Notes: generated by a model not told the origin, from the sequence alone. Counted from the stretch's first letter, positions 8,698-16,144 are shown. The stretch is DNA of 31,046 nt from SHNJ01 sp964458615 (GCA_964458615.1 CAYWJR010000013.1:1-31046), one strand, 5' to 3'. A program made the numbers and translations.

Positions 8698-9183
8698 TTA
8701 TCTATCCAAAGCTTTGTATAATTTTCTGCCGATCAACGTAACGGCGATACCAAACGCCAAGGCGCTTGAAATGCCGGTTAGGGTATGGCCTTCGGCGGTG
8801 GTTTTGTGACCAATTTGATCGGATGTGATTTGATAAACGGTTCTGCCCACAAGTTGTGTTGCGGGTGCCGATACGCCGCCAACAAAAAGACTGGTTGCGG
8901 CCACCGCGATTGCGGTATTCGCCAATTTCGGGTTTCTGGAATGAACCGCCGTTGTGATCAAGGTTGGAATCACCGCGGATCCAACACCTATTACGCCCAT
9001 ATCAAGATTGGACAAATTAGTGTTGGTAACGGCGGCAATCCGGTCGGCCGCGTGCATTGTATAAGCCGCGAAACTGGGGCCGAAAAAAATGGTGCCCATT
9101 GCGGCGCCGGCCACAATACCCCATCCGGTTGCGGGTTTATCCATGTTCGTAGATTCTGGCGCTGTTGCGGCGATAGCGGACAT
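8698..9183 (-). CDS. Membrane protein of unknown function, about four spans
   Basis: A 161-residue protein I do not recognise, rich in Ala, Gly and Thr. Hydrophobic segments lie at about 20-42 (WGIVAGAAMGTIFFGPSFAA), 62-80, 88-106 and 133-152, followed by a short basic tail (GRKLYKALDR). It has no obvious cleavable signal; the first 18 residues are polar and precede span one. The start is well supported by a strong Shine-Dalgarno (AGGGGGGAGA) seven or so bases before ATG, the best ribosome site in this part of the window, and by a near-consensus promoter behind it. It is translationally linked to the 96-residue membrane gene that follows. The two proteins may form a complex, which is inference from gene order only. 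Confidence 0.72.
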   Translation of the reverse strand: MSAIAATAPESTNMDKPATGWGIVAGAAMGTIFFGPSFAAYTMHAADRIAAVTNTNLSNLDMGVIGVGSAVIPTLITTAVHSRNPKLANTAIAVAATSLFVGGVSAPATQLVGRTVYQITSDQIGHKTTAEGHTLTGISSALAFGIAVTLIGRKLYKALDR

Positions 9184-9211
9184 TTATTTCTCCCCCCTGA
9201 ATAATAGCGGC

Positions 9212-9240
9212 AATATAACCTTTAAGGATACAAAAATCAA
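9212..9240 (-). promoter_or_regulatory. Predicted sigma-70 promoter for the 8698/8407 membrane-protein pair
   Basis: On the minus strand TTGATT (9240-9235) and TATATT (9217-9212) are separated by 17 bases. The start codon at 9183 lies about 20 bases downstream of the expected transcription start, leaving room for the strong Shine-Dalgarno. Confidence 0.55.
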
Positions 9241-9258
9241 CTGTAAAATCGAACGTGA

Positions 9259-9286
9259 TTGACAATTGCCTAAATACCTATATATT
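9259..9286 (+). promoter_or_regulatory. Predicted strong sigma-70 promoter of rpsD
   Basis: TTGACA (9259-9264, perfect -35) and TATATT (9281-9286, five of six) are spaced by 16 bases. This would give a leader of about 80 bases before the rpsD ATG. It lies back to back with the promoter at 9212-9240, so the intergenic region is a divergent control region. Confidence 0.7.
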
Positions 9287-9299
9287 TCGCCGCTTCTAA

Positions 9300-9316
9300 G
9301 GGCATTTGCCCATTTT
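9300..9316 (+). promoter_or_regulatory. Short hairpin plus T-run in the rpsD leader
   Basis: GGGC-ATTT-GCCC (9300-9311) is followed by ATTTTT. It sits at the very beginning of the predicted rpsD transcript. It resembles a miniature attenuator, but the stem is only four base pairs and may be incidental. Confidence 0.25.
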
Positions 9317-9375
9317 TAACATAAGCAGGCCGGGTTTTGTCGCCCGCGATTCCTGAGGGATAAAAGAGGTAATAC

Positions 9376-9990
9376 ATGACAAAAATCGCAACGTCGAAGC
9401 ATAAAATTTCGCGCCGTATGGGCGAATCCTTGTGGGGCGGAAAAAGCCCGTTGGAACGCGGCCGCACCAGCCGCCCAGGTCAACATGGCGCCCGCCGCGG
9501 CAAAATGTCGGACTATGGCAATCAGTTGCAAGCCAAGCAAAAATTAAAAGGTTACTACAATATGCAAGAACGGCAGTTCCGCCGTTTTTATGCCGAAGCG
9601 CGCCGCCGCAAGGGTGACACCGGTCAGAACATGATCGAATTGTTGGAACGCCGTTTGGATACGGTTGTGTACCGTTTGAAATTGGCGCCAACCATTTTCG
9701 CCGCGCGTCAATTGGTCAGCCACGGTCACATCGCCGTTAACGGCAAACGTGTCGACATCGCGTCGTATATCGTTCGCGACAACGAAGAAATTAGCGTCAT
9801 CGGCGAATCGATGCAACAAAACCAGGCCATTTTAACCGGCCAGGCGCAAACATTCCGCGACGTTCCGGAATATTTGCAATTCGATGCAAACACATTGAAA
9901 GGCAAATTCATACGCGCGCCGCAATTGTCGGATGTGCCGTATCCGGTGCAAATGAAACCGAATTTGGTCGTCGAGTTGTACTCGCGCTAA
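9376..9990 (+). CDS. rpsD: 30S ribosomal protein S4
   Basis: Primary 16S rRNA-binding protein S4, 204 residues, which nucleates assembly of the 30S body and contributes to decoding accuracy. The N-terminal S4 domain is recognisable in PLERGRTSRPGQHGARRG (25-42) and GNQLQAKQKLKGYYNMQERQ. The RNA-binding S4 fold follows at about 90-155 with ERRLDTVVYRLKLAPTIFAA and ARQLVSHGHIAVNGKRV. The C-terminus PNLVVELYSR is the usual end. ATG 9376 is preceded by AGAGGT at 9365-9370. The gene stands alone rather than in the alpha operon, with its own strong promoter (9259-9286) and terminator (10014-10044), as is common in alphaproteobacteria. Confidence 0.97.
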   Translation: MTKIATSKHKISRRMGESLWGGKSPLERGRTSRPGQHGARRGKMSDYGNQLQAKQKLKGYYNMQERQFRRFYAEARRRKGDTGQNMIELLERRLDTVVYRLKLAPTIFAARQLVSHGHIAVNGKRVDIASYIVRDNEEISVIGESMQQNQAILTGQAQTFRDVPEYLQFDANTLKGKFIRAPQLSDVPYPVQMKPNLVVELYSR

Positions 9991-10013
9991 TTGGCGGTTA
10001 TTCGCTAAATTTG

Positions 10014-10044
10014 AAAATGGGAAGGATTTATCCTTCCCATTTTT
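10014..10044 (+). terminator. Rho-independent terminator of rpsD
   Basis: A perfect 14-base-pair inverted repeat built on AATGGGAAGGAT and ATCCTTCCCATT, with a tiny loop, runs directly into TTTT about 24 bases after the rpsD stop. Because the flanks are A-run and T-run it could work in both directions. Confidence 0.9.
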
Positions 10045-10068
10045 GCTTTCTGGGCATAGATATAAACC

Positions 10069-10689
10069 ATGCCTTTACCGCTGAATCCGTTTTATTACAT
10101 ACGCCATGGCCAATCCGAATCCAACGCGGCGCGCGTGATGGCCGGTTGCGGAATCGATTCGCCATTGACGGATACAGGGCGGCAACAGGCGCGGGATGCG
10201 GCAAAAACCATCGCCAAATTACCCGTCCGGCCGCAATATGTTTGTTACAGCCCCATGCGCCGCGCCGCCGAAACAGCCGAAATAATCAACGATGTTCTGG
10301 ATTTGCCGATGATGGCGATTGCGGATTTGCGGGAACATTTTGTCGGCGATTGGGAAGGTATGGATTGGGATACTGTCGCGCGATTATGGGAAAATGGGGG
10401 CGATCCGCCGAATGGCGAAACATTCGACGATTTTTATGTGCGGGTGAAATTGGCCATGCGAGACGCTTTGCGCCAGCCATTGCCATTGGTGGTCGCGCAT
10501 GGCGGCGTGTGGCAGGCGATCAAATCGTTGTACGCCCCCGCGAGTTATTTCGAATTGGATAACGCCATCCCGCACCATTTTGAACCGGTGCCGGAACGTG
10601 CGGCATACCCATGGCGTATACATAAACTAAGCCTGTGCGCGGTCAACGGGGATTTGCTGCGCGAGGAAAAAGAATTCATAAAAAAATAG
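10069..10689 (+). CDS. Histidine phosphatase family protein (phosphoglycerate mutase-like)
   Basis: Cytoplasmic member of the histidine phosphatase superfamily, 206 residues. The phosphohistidine motif RHG is at 12-14 in YYIRHGQSESN, the second-half histidine is His144 in VVAHGGVW, and a candidate proton donor is Glu89 in LREHFVGDWEG. SPMRRAAETAEI (61-72) is the usual substrate-pocket arginine block. The family covers mutases, phosphoserine or alpha-ribazole phosphatases and broad-specificity enzymes, and the sequence does not let me choose. ATG 10069 places RHG at the customary distance from the N-terminus. There is no visible Shine-Dalgarno, and the start is only 25 bases beyond the rpsD terminator, so the transcript is either read-through or nearly leaderless. 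It ends one base from the convergent grxD stop. Confidence 0.83.
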   Translation: MPLPLNPFYYIRHGQSESNAARVMAGCGIDSPLTDTGRQQARDAAKTIAKLPVRPQYVCYSPMRRAAETAEIINDVLDLPMMAIADLREHFVGDWEGMDWDTVARLWENGGDPPNGETFDDFYVRVKLAMRDALRQPLPLVVAHGGVWQAIKSLYAPASYFELDNAIPHHFEPVPERAAYPWRIHKLSLCAVNGDLLREEKEFIKK

Positions 10690-10690
10690 A

Positions 10691-11068
10691 TTAATGGCCG
10701 CCGCAGCAACCGCCGCCATGGCCGTGATCATGCCCGTGGTCATGCGCTTCGATTAAACCTTTGTCGGCCAGCAATTGTTGCAATTCGCCGGTTTGATACA
10801 TTTCGCGCAAAATATCGCATCCGCCGATAAATTCGCCTTTGACGAAAATTTGCGGCATGGTAGGCCAATCGTTGATTTCCGCCAATACTTCCCATTGATC
10901 GTGATTTTCATCGGCGTTGATGGCGGCATATGGCGCGCCGACGCGTTTCATGATTTCGACCACAGTTGCCGAAAATCCGCAACGTGGCGATTGCGGCGTG
11001 CCGCGCATGTAAACGACGATGTCGTTGCTGGAAATAATATTTTGTACTTGGGTTTTCATATCGGTCAT
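10691..11068 (-). CDS. grxD: Monothiol glutaredoxin, Grx4/GrxD family, with His/Cys-rich tail
   Basis: CGFS-type monothiol glutaredoxin, 125 residues, which binds a [2Fe-2S] cluster with glutathione and passes it to target proteins, usually with a BolA partner. The CGFS site is at 30-33 in GTPQSPRCGFSATVVEIM. WPTMPQIFVKGEFIGGCDI carries the glutathione-binding cis-Pro and GG motif. The usual family length is about 105-115. Here residues 108-125 are AHDHGHDHGHGGGCCGGH, a metal-ligand-rich tail. The start has a clean Shine-Dalgarno (CAGGAG) seven bases upstream. It sits directly after bolA, the classic partner, and at the end of the pur operon. Confidence 0.95.
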   Translation of the reverse strand: MTDMKTQVQNIISSNDIVVYMRGTPQSPRCGFSATVVEIMKRVGAPYAAINADENHDQWEVLAEINDWPTMPQIFVKGEFIGGCDILREMYQTGELQQLLADKGLIEAHDHGHDHGHGGGCCGGH

Positions 11069-11084
11069 TGTTTTCTCCTGTAAA

Positions 11085-11318
11085 TTATGTAGTTGCCTTT
11101 GTCACCAAAGACAATGCATGAATGCCTGCGGCAGGGGTTTCCTTGATTGCGCCGAACACCATTTGGTGCATTTGCACGCGGGTTTTTCCCGCAAATTGCG
11201 GCGCGGATATATGCACGCGGTAATGATCGTTATCGCCCGCCAAATCGTCGATTTGAATGGCTGCGCCTGGAAATTTTTCCGTCAATATTGTCTGCAATTG
11301 GTCGGATGGTAATGGCAT
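11085..11318 (-). CDS. bolA: BolA family protein
   Basis: Small cytoplasmic BolA-fold protein, 77 residues, expected to bridge a [2Fe-2S] cluster with the CGFS glutaredoxin encoded next to it. The family signature is seen in HYRVHISAPQFAGKTRVQMHQ and MVFGAIKETPAAGIHALSL, including the C-terminal conserved histidine (His in GIHALSL). Length and layout match the short BolA2/IbaG-like type. The ATG abuts the TAA of the upstream deaminase (TAAATG), and grxD starts 16 bases after this stop, so the three genes are co-transcribed. Confidence 0.93.
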   Translation of the reverse strand: MPLPSDQLQTILTEKFPGAAIQIDDLAGDNDHYRVHISAPQFAGKTRVQMHQMVFGAIKETPAAGIHALSLVTKATT

Positions 11319-11774
11319 TTAGGCGGCCTTTCCTTCGGAAATATCTTCGAACCATAATTCCGGTTTTTCGCGCACGAATTTGGACATTAAATCGATGCAT
11401 CCTTGGTGATTCAATATTTCCACGCGCACGCCGCGGCTTTGTAAAAATTCCTCGTTGCCGCCGAAATTGATGTTTTCACCGATAACGACCAATGGAATTT
11501 TGAATTGCACCGCAGTACCCGCGCACATCATGCATGGCGAAAGAGTGGTGTACATTACGGTGTCGTCATAAATTTTCTGTCTGCCAGCGTTTTGTAAGGC
11601 CGACATTTCGCCATGCAAAATCGGATTGCCGCCTTGAACGCGCATGTTATGGCCTTCGCCCAAAATGGTGCCGTCATTGCGAACCAATACTGCGCCGATG
11701 GGGCATCCGCCTTCATTATAGCTTTTCAGCGCTTGCTGATAAGCGCGCTGCATAAAATACTGATGGTCAAGCAT
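11319..11774 (-). CDS. Cytosine deaminase, yeast Fcy1-type (CDA-fold)
   Basis: Zinc-dependent deaminase of the cytidine-deaminase fold, 151 residues. Zinc ligands and catalytic base are His54 and Glu56 in ILHGEMSAL and Cys81 and Cys84 in TTLSPCMMCAG. Beyond these general motifs it matches the yeast cytosine deaminase in family-specific places: EGGCPIGAVLVRNDG, GHNMRVQGGN, VVIGENINFGG, LQSRGVRVEIL and the C-terminal KPELWFEDISE, whose Trp-Phe-Glu-Asp closes the active site in Fcy1. It therefore probably deaminates free cytosine to uracil (pyrimidine salvage) rather than tRNA adenosine as TadA does; guanine deaminase is a less likely alternative. It lies 10 bases after purL and abuts bolA. Confidence 0.8.
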   Translation of the reverse strand: MLDHQYFMQRAYQQALKSYNEGGCPIGAVLVRNDGTILGEGHNMRVQGGNPILHGEMSALQNAGRQKIYDDTVMYTTLSPCMMCAGTAVQFKIPLVVIGENINFGGNEEFLQSRGVRVEILNHQGCIDLMSKFVREKPELWFEDISEGKAA

Positions 11775-11784
11775 TGAGTGGTAC

Positions 11785-14070
11785 TTAGCCCTTCATGTAT
11801 TTCGGAAGCCAGGCTTCGTTGGAATCGCGCAAGGCGCGCAAATTGCCGATCGATTTGTCGTCGACGATCAAATCGGTTCCTTCGACAACGCCGATGCGTT
11901 GACAAATAATGCCTGCGGCCGCGGCGGCGTAAATAACCTTGTCGGCGTGTGCCGTTGTGACGATGTAACGCGCCTGGTCTTCGCCGAACAGCCAGCCATT
12001 CAATGGCACGCCGGATTGCGATTGAACTTTGCAACCCAAAACGCCCGGTTTCGCCTTGAATCCCATTTCGGCAAGAGCGGCGGCGATACCGCCATCCGAT
12101 ACGTCATGGCAGGCATTGATCAATTGATCGGAAATCAATTGGCGCACAAATTCGCCGTGTTTGCGTTCCGCGACCAGATCGATCGGCGGCGGCGCGCCTT
12201 CTTCGCGGCCATGGATTTCGCGCAAATACAGGGAACTGCCGATCCATCCAGTGGTTTTGCCGATGACGATAATGGCGTCGCCGGCATTTTTGAAATGCAA
12301 CGACATCGCCTTGGTTACATCCGTTAACAATCCAACGCCGCCGATAACCGGGGTTGGCAAAATCGCCTGGCCGTCGGTTTCGTTGTACAACGAACAATTG
12401 CCCGAAACGACCGGGTAATCCAATGCTTCGCCGGCGTTGCGCATTCCGCCGATCGCGCCGACGATTTGTCCCATGATTTCGCGTTTTTCAGGGTTGCCGA
12501 AATTCAAATTATTGGTCCATGCCAACGGCGTTGCGCCAACGGCGCACATGTTGCGATACGATTCCGCGACTGCCTGGGCGCCGCCGATAAACGGATGGGC
12601 GAAACAATAACGCGGCGTGCAATCGGTAGTCATCGCCAATGCCTTGTTGGTGCCATGCACCCGAACCACGGCGGCATCGCCCGCGCCGGGCGGCAAAATA
12701 GTATCCGCCATAACCATCGAATCATATTGTTCGTAAATCCAACGTTTCGATGCCATGTCGGGGCAGGTCATGATTTTTTTCAATGCGTCGGCCGGATCGG
12801 TCGCGGGTAAATCCTGTACCCGGATTTCCGGACGGCGGGTCGATACGATCCAATCGCGTTCATACATCGGTGCGGAATCGGCAATCGCCTTGGTCGGGAT
12901 TTCCGCGACCACTTGGCCGTGATGTTTCAATACGATATTTTTGGTATCGGTCAATTTGCCAATAACCGCGAAATCCAGATCCCATTTTTCGAAAATTTTG
13001 CGCGCAGCTTCTTCGCTGCCCGGTTTCAGAATAATCAGCATCCGTTCCTGGGATTCCGACAACATCAATTCGTACGCGGTCATGCCAGGTTCGCGGGCAG
13101 GGACGTTATCCAAAATCATTTCGATGCCCATATCGCCGCGTGCGGCCATTTCAACCGATGACGACGTCAAACCGGCCGCGCCCATATCCTGAATCGCAAC
13201 CACGGTGTCGGTTGCCATTAATTCCAAACATGCCTCGAGCAGTAATTTTTCCAAAAATGGATCGCCGACCTGAACGGTTGGGCGTTTGGATTCCGAATCC
13301 TCGTTAAATTCGGCCGACGACATGGTCGCGCCATGAATTCCATCACGTCCCGTTTTCGCGCCCACATAAACCACCGGATTGCCGACACCGGCCGCCTTGG
13401 CATAGAAAATCTTTTTGGCATCGGCAATGCCGACGGTCATCGCGTTGACCAGAATATTGCCATTATAATTCGGATGGAAATTGACTTCGCCGCCAACGGT
13501 TGGAATGCCGACGCAATTGCCATATCCGCCGATTCCGGCAACAACACCTTCGATCAACGATTTAGTTTTCGGGTGGTTAGGATCGCCGAAACGCAACGCA
13601 TTCAAATTGGCGATCGGGCGCGCGCCCATGGTAAACACGTCGCGTAAAATTCCACCTACGCCGGTTGCGGCGCCCTGGTAAGGTTCGATGAACGATGGGT
13701 GATTGTGCGATTCGATTTTGAATACCGCCGCCTGGCCATCGCCGATGTCGATAACGCCGGCGTTTTCGCCAGGACCGCAAATGACGCATTTGCCGGTTGT
13801 CGGCAGGGTTTTCAGCCAAACGCGCGTGGATTTATAACTGCAATGTTCCGACCACATGGCGGCAAACATTCCAAGTTCCACCAAATTGGGTTTGCGGCCC
13901 AAATTTTTCAACAGCATGCTGTATTCGTCTTTATTGATACCGTGTTCTTCGGCCAATTGCGGAGTCACGAATACTTTTTGCATTGTGATCTTGTTGCCTG
14001 TTTTGGGATCGGTTTTTTCGATTGTGGTCACATCCGGCTCCGTCTTTACGCTTAATTTCATATTTAACAT
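11785..14070 (-). CDS. purL: Phosphoribosylformylglycinamidine synthase subunit PurL (small type)
   Basis: ATP-dependent FGAM synthetase subunit of de novo purine synthesis, 761 residues, the small PurL that works with separate PurS and PurQ subunits (both encoded just upstream). It shows MWSEHCSYKSTR (72-83), GPGENAGVIDIGDGQAA, KIESHNHPSFIEPYQGAATG (substrate and nucleotide binding), MGARPIANLNALRFG, and in the second half GNCSLYNETDGQAI and GVGLLTDV. NACHDVSDGGIAAALAEM is the conserved C-terminal block. The ATG at 14070 has AGGA eight bases upstream; ATG 14061 is a less well placed alternative. It follows purQ by 18 bases. Confidence 0.96.
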   Translation of the reverse strand: MLNMKLSVKTEPDVTTIEKTDPKTGNKITMQKVFVTPQLAEEHGINKDEYSMLLKNLGRKPNLVELGMFAAMWSEHCSYKSTRVWLKTLPTTGKCVICGPGENAGVIDIGDGQAAVFKIESHNHPSFIEPYQGAATGVGGILRDVFTMGARPIANLNALRFGDPNHPKTKSLIEGVVAGIGGYGNCVGIPTVGGEVNFHPNYNGNILVNAMTVGIADAKKIFYAKAAGVGNPVVYVGAKTGRDGIHGATMSSAEFNEDSESKRPTVQVGDPFLEKLLLEACLELMATDTVVAIQDMGAAGLTSSSVEMAARGDMGIEMILDNVPAREPGMTAYELMLSESQERMLIILKPGSEEAARKIFEKWDLDFAVIGKLTDTKNIVLKHHGQVVAEIPTKAIADSAPMYERDWIVSTRRPEIRVQDLPATDPADALKKIMTCPDMASKRWIYEQYDSMVMADTILPPGAGDAAVVRVHGTNKALAMTTDCTPRYCFAHPFIGGAQAVAESYRNMCAVGATPLAWTNNLNFGNPEKREIMGQIVGAIGGMRNAGEALDYPVVSGNCSLYNETDGQAILPTPVIGGVGLLTDVTKAMSLHFKNAGDAIIVIGKTTGWIGSSLYLREIHGREEGAPPPIDLVAERKHGEFVRQLISDQLINACHDVSDGGIAAALAEMGFKAKPGVLGCKVQSQSGVPLNGWLFGEDQARYIVTTAHADKVIYAAAAAGIICQRIGVVEGTDLIVDDKSIGNLRALRDSNEAWLPKYMKG

Positions 14071-14088
14071 CTCGTCAATCCTGTGTTT

Positions 14089-14769
14089 TTATCCGCGCAG
14101 TCCATCGAACATCGCGCGGCCATCGTTGCGGCCGATCAATGGATCGGCGGCGCGATCCGGGTGCGGCATCAATCCCAAAACGTTTTTGGTTTCATTGAAA
14201 ATTCCGGCGATATTGTTCATCGCGCCGTTCGGGTTCGCGTCTTCGGTGGTTTCGTTATTGTCGTTGACATAACGGAAAGCGACCAATCCCTTGTCTTCGA
14301 TGGATTTTAATGTATCGGCGGGGGCGTAATAATTTCCTTCGCCATGGCCGACCGGAAAACAAACGCGTTGTCCTGTTTGGTAATTGCGGGTGAATGGCGA
14401 ATCGTTGGATTCGACGCGCAAAAATACTTCGCGGCAGACATATTTCAATCCTTTGTTCCGGCGCAACACGCCCGGCAACAATCCGGATTCGACCAAAATT
14501 TGAAATCCGTTGCAAATGCCGATAACGCGTACGCCGCGTTTGGCGGCATCGCGCACGGCATTCATGATCGGCGAATGCGCGGCCATGGCGCCGGTGCGCA
14601 AATAATCGCCGAATGCGAACCCGCCGGGCAGAACGATCACATCCAGTTTCGGCAATTCGGTTTCTTTGTGCCACAACATGACGGGTTTCTGACCCAAACT
14701 TTTTTCCAGATGCACGGCGCATTCGCGCTCGCAATTGCTGCCTGGAAATACGACGACTGCTGATTTCAT
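14089..14769 (-). CDS. purQ: Phosphoribosylformylglycinamidine synthase subunit PurQ (glutaminase)
   Basis: Class I glutamine amidotransferase subunit of FGAM synthase, 226 residues, delivering ammonia to PurL. The nucleophile is Cys86 in GICNGFQILVESG, and His203 in LMPHPDRAADP completes the triad. VVVFPGSNCERECA and VLPGGFAFGDYLRTGAMAA are PurQ hallmarks. AGGAG seven bases before the ATG decides the start. PurQ sits between purS and purL, the standard order for the three-subunit enzyme. Confidence 0.97.
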   Translation of the reverse strand: MKSAVVVFPGSNCERECAVHLEKSLGQKPVMLWHKETELPKLDVIVLPGGFAFGDYLRTGAMAAHSPIMNAVRDAAKRGVRVIGICNGFQILVESGLLPGVLRRNKGLKYVCREVFLRVESNDSPFTRNYQTGQRVCFPVGHGEGNYYAPADTLKSIEDKGLVAFRYVNDNNETTEDANPNGAMNNIAGIFNETKNVLGLMPHPDRAADPLIGRNDGRAMFDGLRG

Positions 14770-14845
14770 ATTTTGCTCCTGGGGATGGGTCGTTATTTAT
14801 GGGGAGTCGTATTAAACTTTTTTCGATTCCCGATTCCCTTTTGTC

Positions 14846-15085
14846 TTATGCTGCCACAATTTTATAATCTTCAATGACCGTATTCGCCAAAAGCTTTTCG
14901 CACATGGTTTTTACCTCGGCTTCGGCCTTGGCTTTGTCCGTTTGGTTAATATCCAATTCGATAAATTTTCCGGTGCGGACATCCGATACATCGTCGAACC
15001 CCATGCGGTTCAAGGCGCCTTTTACGGTAACGCCGACAGGATCCAAAACGCCGCTTTTCAATGATACGTATACTCTGATTTTCAT
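14846..15085 (-). CDS. purS: Phosphoribosylformylglycinamidine synthase subunit PurS
   Basis: Small bridging subunit of the PurLQS complex, 79 residues, the usual length. It begins MKIRVYVSLKSGVLDPVGVT and contains ALNRMGFDDVSDVRTGKFIE, the family core that contacts PurL and channels ammonia from PurQ. AGAGGA about ten bases upstream supports the ATG. It starts 13 bases after the purC stop. The 76-base gap to purQ carries two near copies of GGGAATCG and no gene. Confidence 0.95.
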   Translation of the reverse strand: MKIRVYVSLKSGVLDPVGVTVKGALNRMGFDDVSDVRTGKFIELDINQTDKAKAEAEVKTMCEKLLANTVIEDYKIVAA

Positions 15086-15098
15086 TGTTATATTTCCT

Positions 15099-15893
15099 CT
15101 AGTTTTTTTTCTTTGGCATTATTTCTTCGACATTGCTTTTGCCGGAAACGACTTGCGCCAAACCTTCGTTCATCAAACCCAATCGCCGCGCGACTTCTTG
15201 GTATGCTTCGGTAACGCCGCCCAAATCGCGGCGGAAACGGTCTTTGTCCATTTTTTCTTTGGTCTTGATGTCCCACAGGCGGCAATTATCAGGGCTGATT
15301 TCATCGGCCAGCATTAAAATTCCGCTGCCGTCTTCGTCATACAGGCGGCCGAATTCCAGTTTGAAATCGACCAGACGCAACCCAACGCCCATGAACATTC
15401 CGGTTAAAAAGTCGTTGATACGCAACGACAGGCCGGTGATGCCTTCCATTTCTTCGGCGTCCGCCCATCCGAAACTGACGATGTGATCCATTGTGACCAT
15501 CGGATCGCCCAGTTCATCTTTTTTATAATAATATTCAACAATCGGGCGCGCCAGCGTGTCGCCTTCTTCGAGACCGAATTTTTTCGCCATGTTTCCGGCG
15601 ATCACGTTGCGGACTACGATTTCGATTGGAATGATTTCCAGCGCGTAAACCAATTGTTCGCGCATATTCAATGTTCGGATGAAATGGGTTGGGATACCGA
15701 TTTCACCGATTTTGGTCATGATGAATTCAGAAATGCGGTTATTTAAAACGCCCTTGCCCTCGATGGTGCCTTTTTTCTGATTGTTAAAAGCCGTCGCATC
15801 GTCCTTGAAATACTGAATGATCGTGCCAGGTTCGGGGCCTTCGTATAAAATTTTGGCTTTGCCTTCGTAAATGCGGCGACGTTGTTTGGCCAT
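15099..15893 (-). CDS. purC: Phosphoribosylaminoimidazole-succinocarboxamide synthase
   Basis: SAICAR synthetase of de novo purine synthesis, 264 residues (family about 240-260). The N-terminal ATP-binding YEGKAKILYEGPEPGTIIQY and DDATAFNNQKKG are followed by IEIVVRNVIAGNMAKKFGLE, LVDFKLEFGR and DEISPDNCRLWD, the PurC signatures. The true start is ATG 15893 (MAKQRRRIYEGKAK), with AAGGA seven bases upstream; the in-frame TTG at 15953 would translate the leader repeats and has no ribosome site. It is the first gene of purC-purS-purQ-purL and probably the promoter-proximal one. Confidence 0.96.
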   Translation of the reverse strand: MAKQRRRIYEGKAKILYEGPEPGTIIQYFKDDATAFNNQKKGTIEGKGVLNNRISEFIMTKIGEIGIPTHFIRTLNMREQLVYALEIIPIEIVVRNVIAGNMAKKFGLEEGDTLARPIVEYYYKKDELGDPMVTMDHIVSFGWADAEEMEGITGLSLRINDFLTGMFMGVGLRLVDFKLEFGRLYDEDGSGILMLADEISPDNCRLWDIKTKEKMDKDRFRRDLGGVTEAYQEVARRLGLMNEGLAQVVSGKSNVEEIMPKKKN

Positions 15894-15906
15894 GAGGACA
15901 TCCTTT

Positions 15907-15958
15907 GTGTAACTCGCGAGGTGTAACCCGCAAGACGGGGTGTAATCCGTCAAACGGA
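15907..15958 (-). repeat. Three hairpin-plus-TTACAC units in the purC leader
   Basis: Three related units begin at 15958, 15939 and about 15920 on the minus strand, with 19- and then about 14-base periods. Each has a short self-complementary part followed by TTACAC: CCGT-TTG-ACGG, then CCG-TCTTG-CGG, then CTCGCGAG. The arms differ between units but stay paired. The last TTACAC runs straight into the purC Shine-Dalgarno. The block lies inside the predicted transcript. Confidence 0.55.
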
Positions 15959-16001
15959 ACGAGATCCATAAAACGGGTTTTTATGACAAGTTTAAGGCGT
16001 T

Positions 16002-16031
16002 TTTATAGCAGGAATTTTATTGATTATTCAA
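16002..16031 (-). promoter_or_regulatory. Predicted promoter of the purCSQL operon
   Basis: On the minus strand TTGAAT (16031-16026) and TATAAA (16007-16002) are spaced by 18 bases. This gives a leader of about 100 bases to the purC ATG that would contain the hairpin repeats at 15907-15958. Confidence 0.45.
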
Positions 16032-16088
16032 TGATTAAGTACGTCTGAAATCGGCTTGCCGCGGCTTGCCCACAAAATGGATTTGTTA

Positions 16089-16117
16089 TTGACCTTGTGC
16101 ACGCGGATGTGTATCTT
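16089..16117 (+). promoter_or_regulatory. Predicted sigma-70 promoter for the 16145-17352 gene pair
   Basis: TTGACC (16089-16094) and TATCTT (16112-16117) are 17 bases apart. The expected transcript starts near 16124, which favours ATG 16145 over the in-frame GTG 16097 or TTG 16130 as start of the next gene. A direct repeat of CGGCTTGCC lies just upstream at 16052-16060 and 16062-16070. Confidence 0.6.
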
Positions 16118-16144
16118 TCAAGGAAATTTTTGGGATTTAATGGC

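Noticed and set aside
9221..9233. TTTAAGGATACAA shared with the minus strand near 20771-20783
   Set aside because: A single 13-base match is expected by chance between two positions in 31 kb.
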